Below the pieces are notes generated by a model. It was not told the DNA's origin. It made no database searches and saw only the letters and a program-made list of their open reading frames with translations. From Candidatus Cloacimonadota bacterium (GTDB lineage: Bacteria; Cloacimonadota; Cloacimonadia; Cloacimonadales; Cloacimonadaceae), in the NCBI GenBank assembly GCA_023230245.1, contig JALNXT010000007.1, positions 1-15,461 of the forward strand: a DNA stretch of 15,461 nt, read 5' to 3'. The position numbers were made by a program, and so were the translations under genes. Of this stretch, positions 15,194 to 15,461 are shown in pieces; the first letter of the stretch is position 1; each line of letters starts with the position of its first letter.

Positions 15194-15260
15194 TTATTTC
15201 TTTGATTATAGGGCTTTACTATAAGCTGCCGATTTATCCAAATCCATAACAGCAGCAGCT
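15194..15260 (-). pseudogene. 3' remnant of a fourth array gene
   Basis: On the minus strand the stretch reads AAAVMDLDKSAAYSKAL, then TAA (15208-15206), then SKK and a final TAA (15196-15194). It aligns with the ends of copy B (VVMALDVLAANSKALQSKR) and copy C; the Gln codon CAA of the others is TAA here. Homology stops abruptly near 15260 and no upstream coding sequence follows. It is therefore a deleted fourth copy or a recombination footprint, not an expressed gene. Confidence 0.75.
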
Positions 15261-15461
15261 TAACAAAGAAAGATATGTAACATACTTGTGCTAATACAAT
15301 TAAACTCAGTAAATGCCCATAACTAGGAAAAATAATTGGGGGCGGGAGTAAGATTAATGGGCTTTTTGTCCCAAATTATCAGATTTGTCCCCCTTACATT
15401 ATAGAATCAATAAAAGTTCTTTGATGAGTGTATAGAGTGTTTATGTGTTTTAGTGCTGGAG
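15261..15461. other. Right-edge region without recognisable gene
   Basis: No coding frame of any length stands out. TTTGTCCC occurs twice (15366-15373 and 15385-15392 approximately), and ATAATTGGG (about 15332) faces CCCAAATTAT (about 15371), a weak inverted pair. The terminal GTGCTGGAG resembles the first bases of the 67-base inverted-repeat element. If the array has a promoter upstream of the remnant it would lie here, but I see no convincing -35/-10 pair. Confidence 0.4.

Noticed and set aside
10434..15208. TAA recoded as glutamine, since three array copies have in-frame TAA
   Set aside because: TAA ends clear genes here (comF, the 131-residue gene, the 376-residue gene), and gene B uses CAA where the remnant has TAA. 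Decay is simpler.

Overview
The window looks like a chromosomal segment from an anaerobic bacterium of the FCB group (Bacteroidetes and relatives), most likely Cloacimonadota-like. That guess rests on four things: a TonB-dependent receptor with a carboxypeptidase-like N-terminal domain paired with a DUF4249 lipoprotein, a PurS/PurQ-type purine gene pair, a long MutL-family ATPase next to a KOW-ended partner protein, and FTP-domain lipoproteins whose C-terminal Ig-like region contains the 'DGFDGRTEPGF' type motif. No rRNA or tRNA gene was found, and taxonomy is inference only.

Left part (1-4660). The window opens inside a sigma-54-dependent activator (+ strand) that converges with a minus-strand two-gene unit: a TonB-dependent outer-membrane receptor followed, with a 7-base overlap, by a DUF4249 lipoprotein. 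This pair is probably an outer-membrane uptake system of unknown substrate. Upstream of it is a gene-free spacer of about 400 bases with a heptamer tandem array, an octamer tandem array and two short palindromic elements. The octamer array runs into the stop codon of a DUF4287/DUF5655 gene.

Middle part (4661-10100). A divergent intergenic region holds three copies of a 16-base operator-like motif. It precedes a plus-strand run of six closely packed genes: purS, purQ, comF, a 131-residue unknown gene, a 620-residue MutL/GlmL-family ATPase and a 376-residue unknown protein. The run ends at a convincing hairpin terminator at 10062-10097. It mixes purine synthesis (PurS/PurQ supply glutamine-derived ammonia to PurL, which is not here), a PRPP-binding-fold ComF protein, and a putative reactivase-type ATPase with no B12 mutase nearby.

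Right part (10100-15461). After a spacer rich in small palindromes comes a minus-strand tandem array of four related lipoprotein genes in different states of repair. In transcription order they are: a 3' remnant (about 15194-15260), a copy that lacks the metallopeptidase module and has an in-frame TAA (13689-14993), one intact FTP-gluzincin metallopeptidase lipoprotein (11270-13489), and a short FTP-only copy with a frameshift and an in-frame TAA (10434-11074). The copies are separated by three nearly identical spacers of about 195-200 bases. Each spacer contains a 43-base and a 40-base block that are identical in all three. The spacers and gene ends are far better conserved than the gene middles, so the array looks mosaic. 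This is the most unusual structure in the window.
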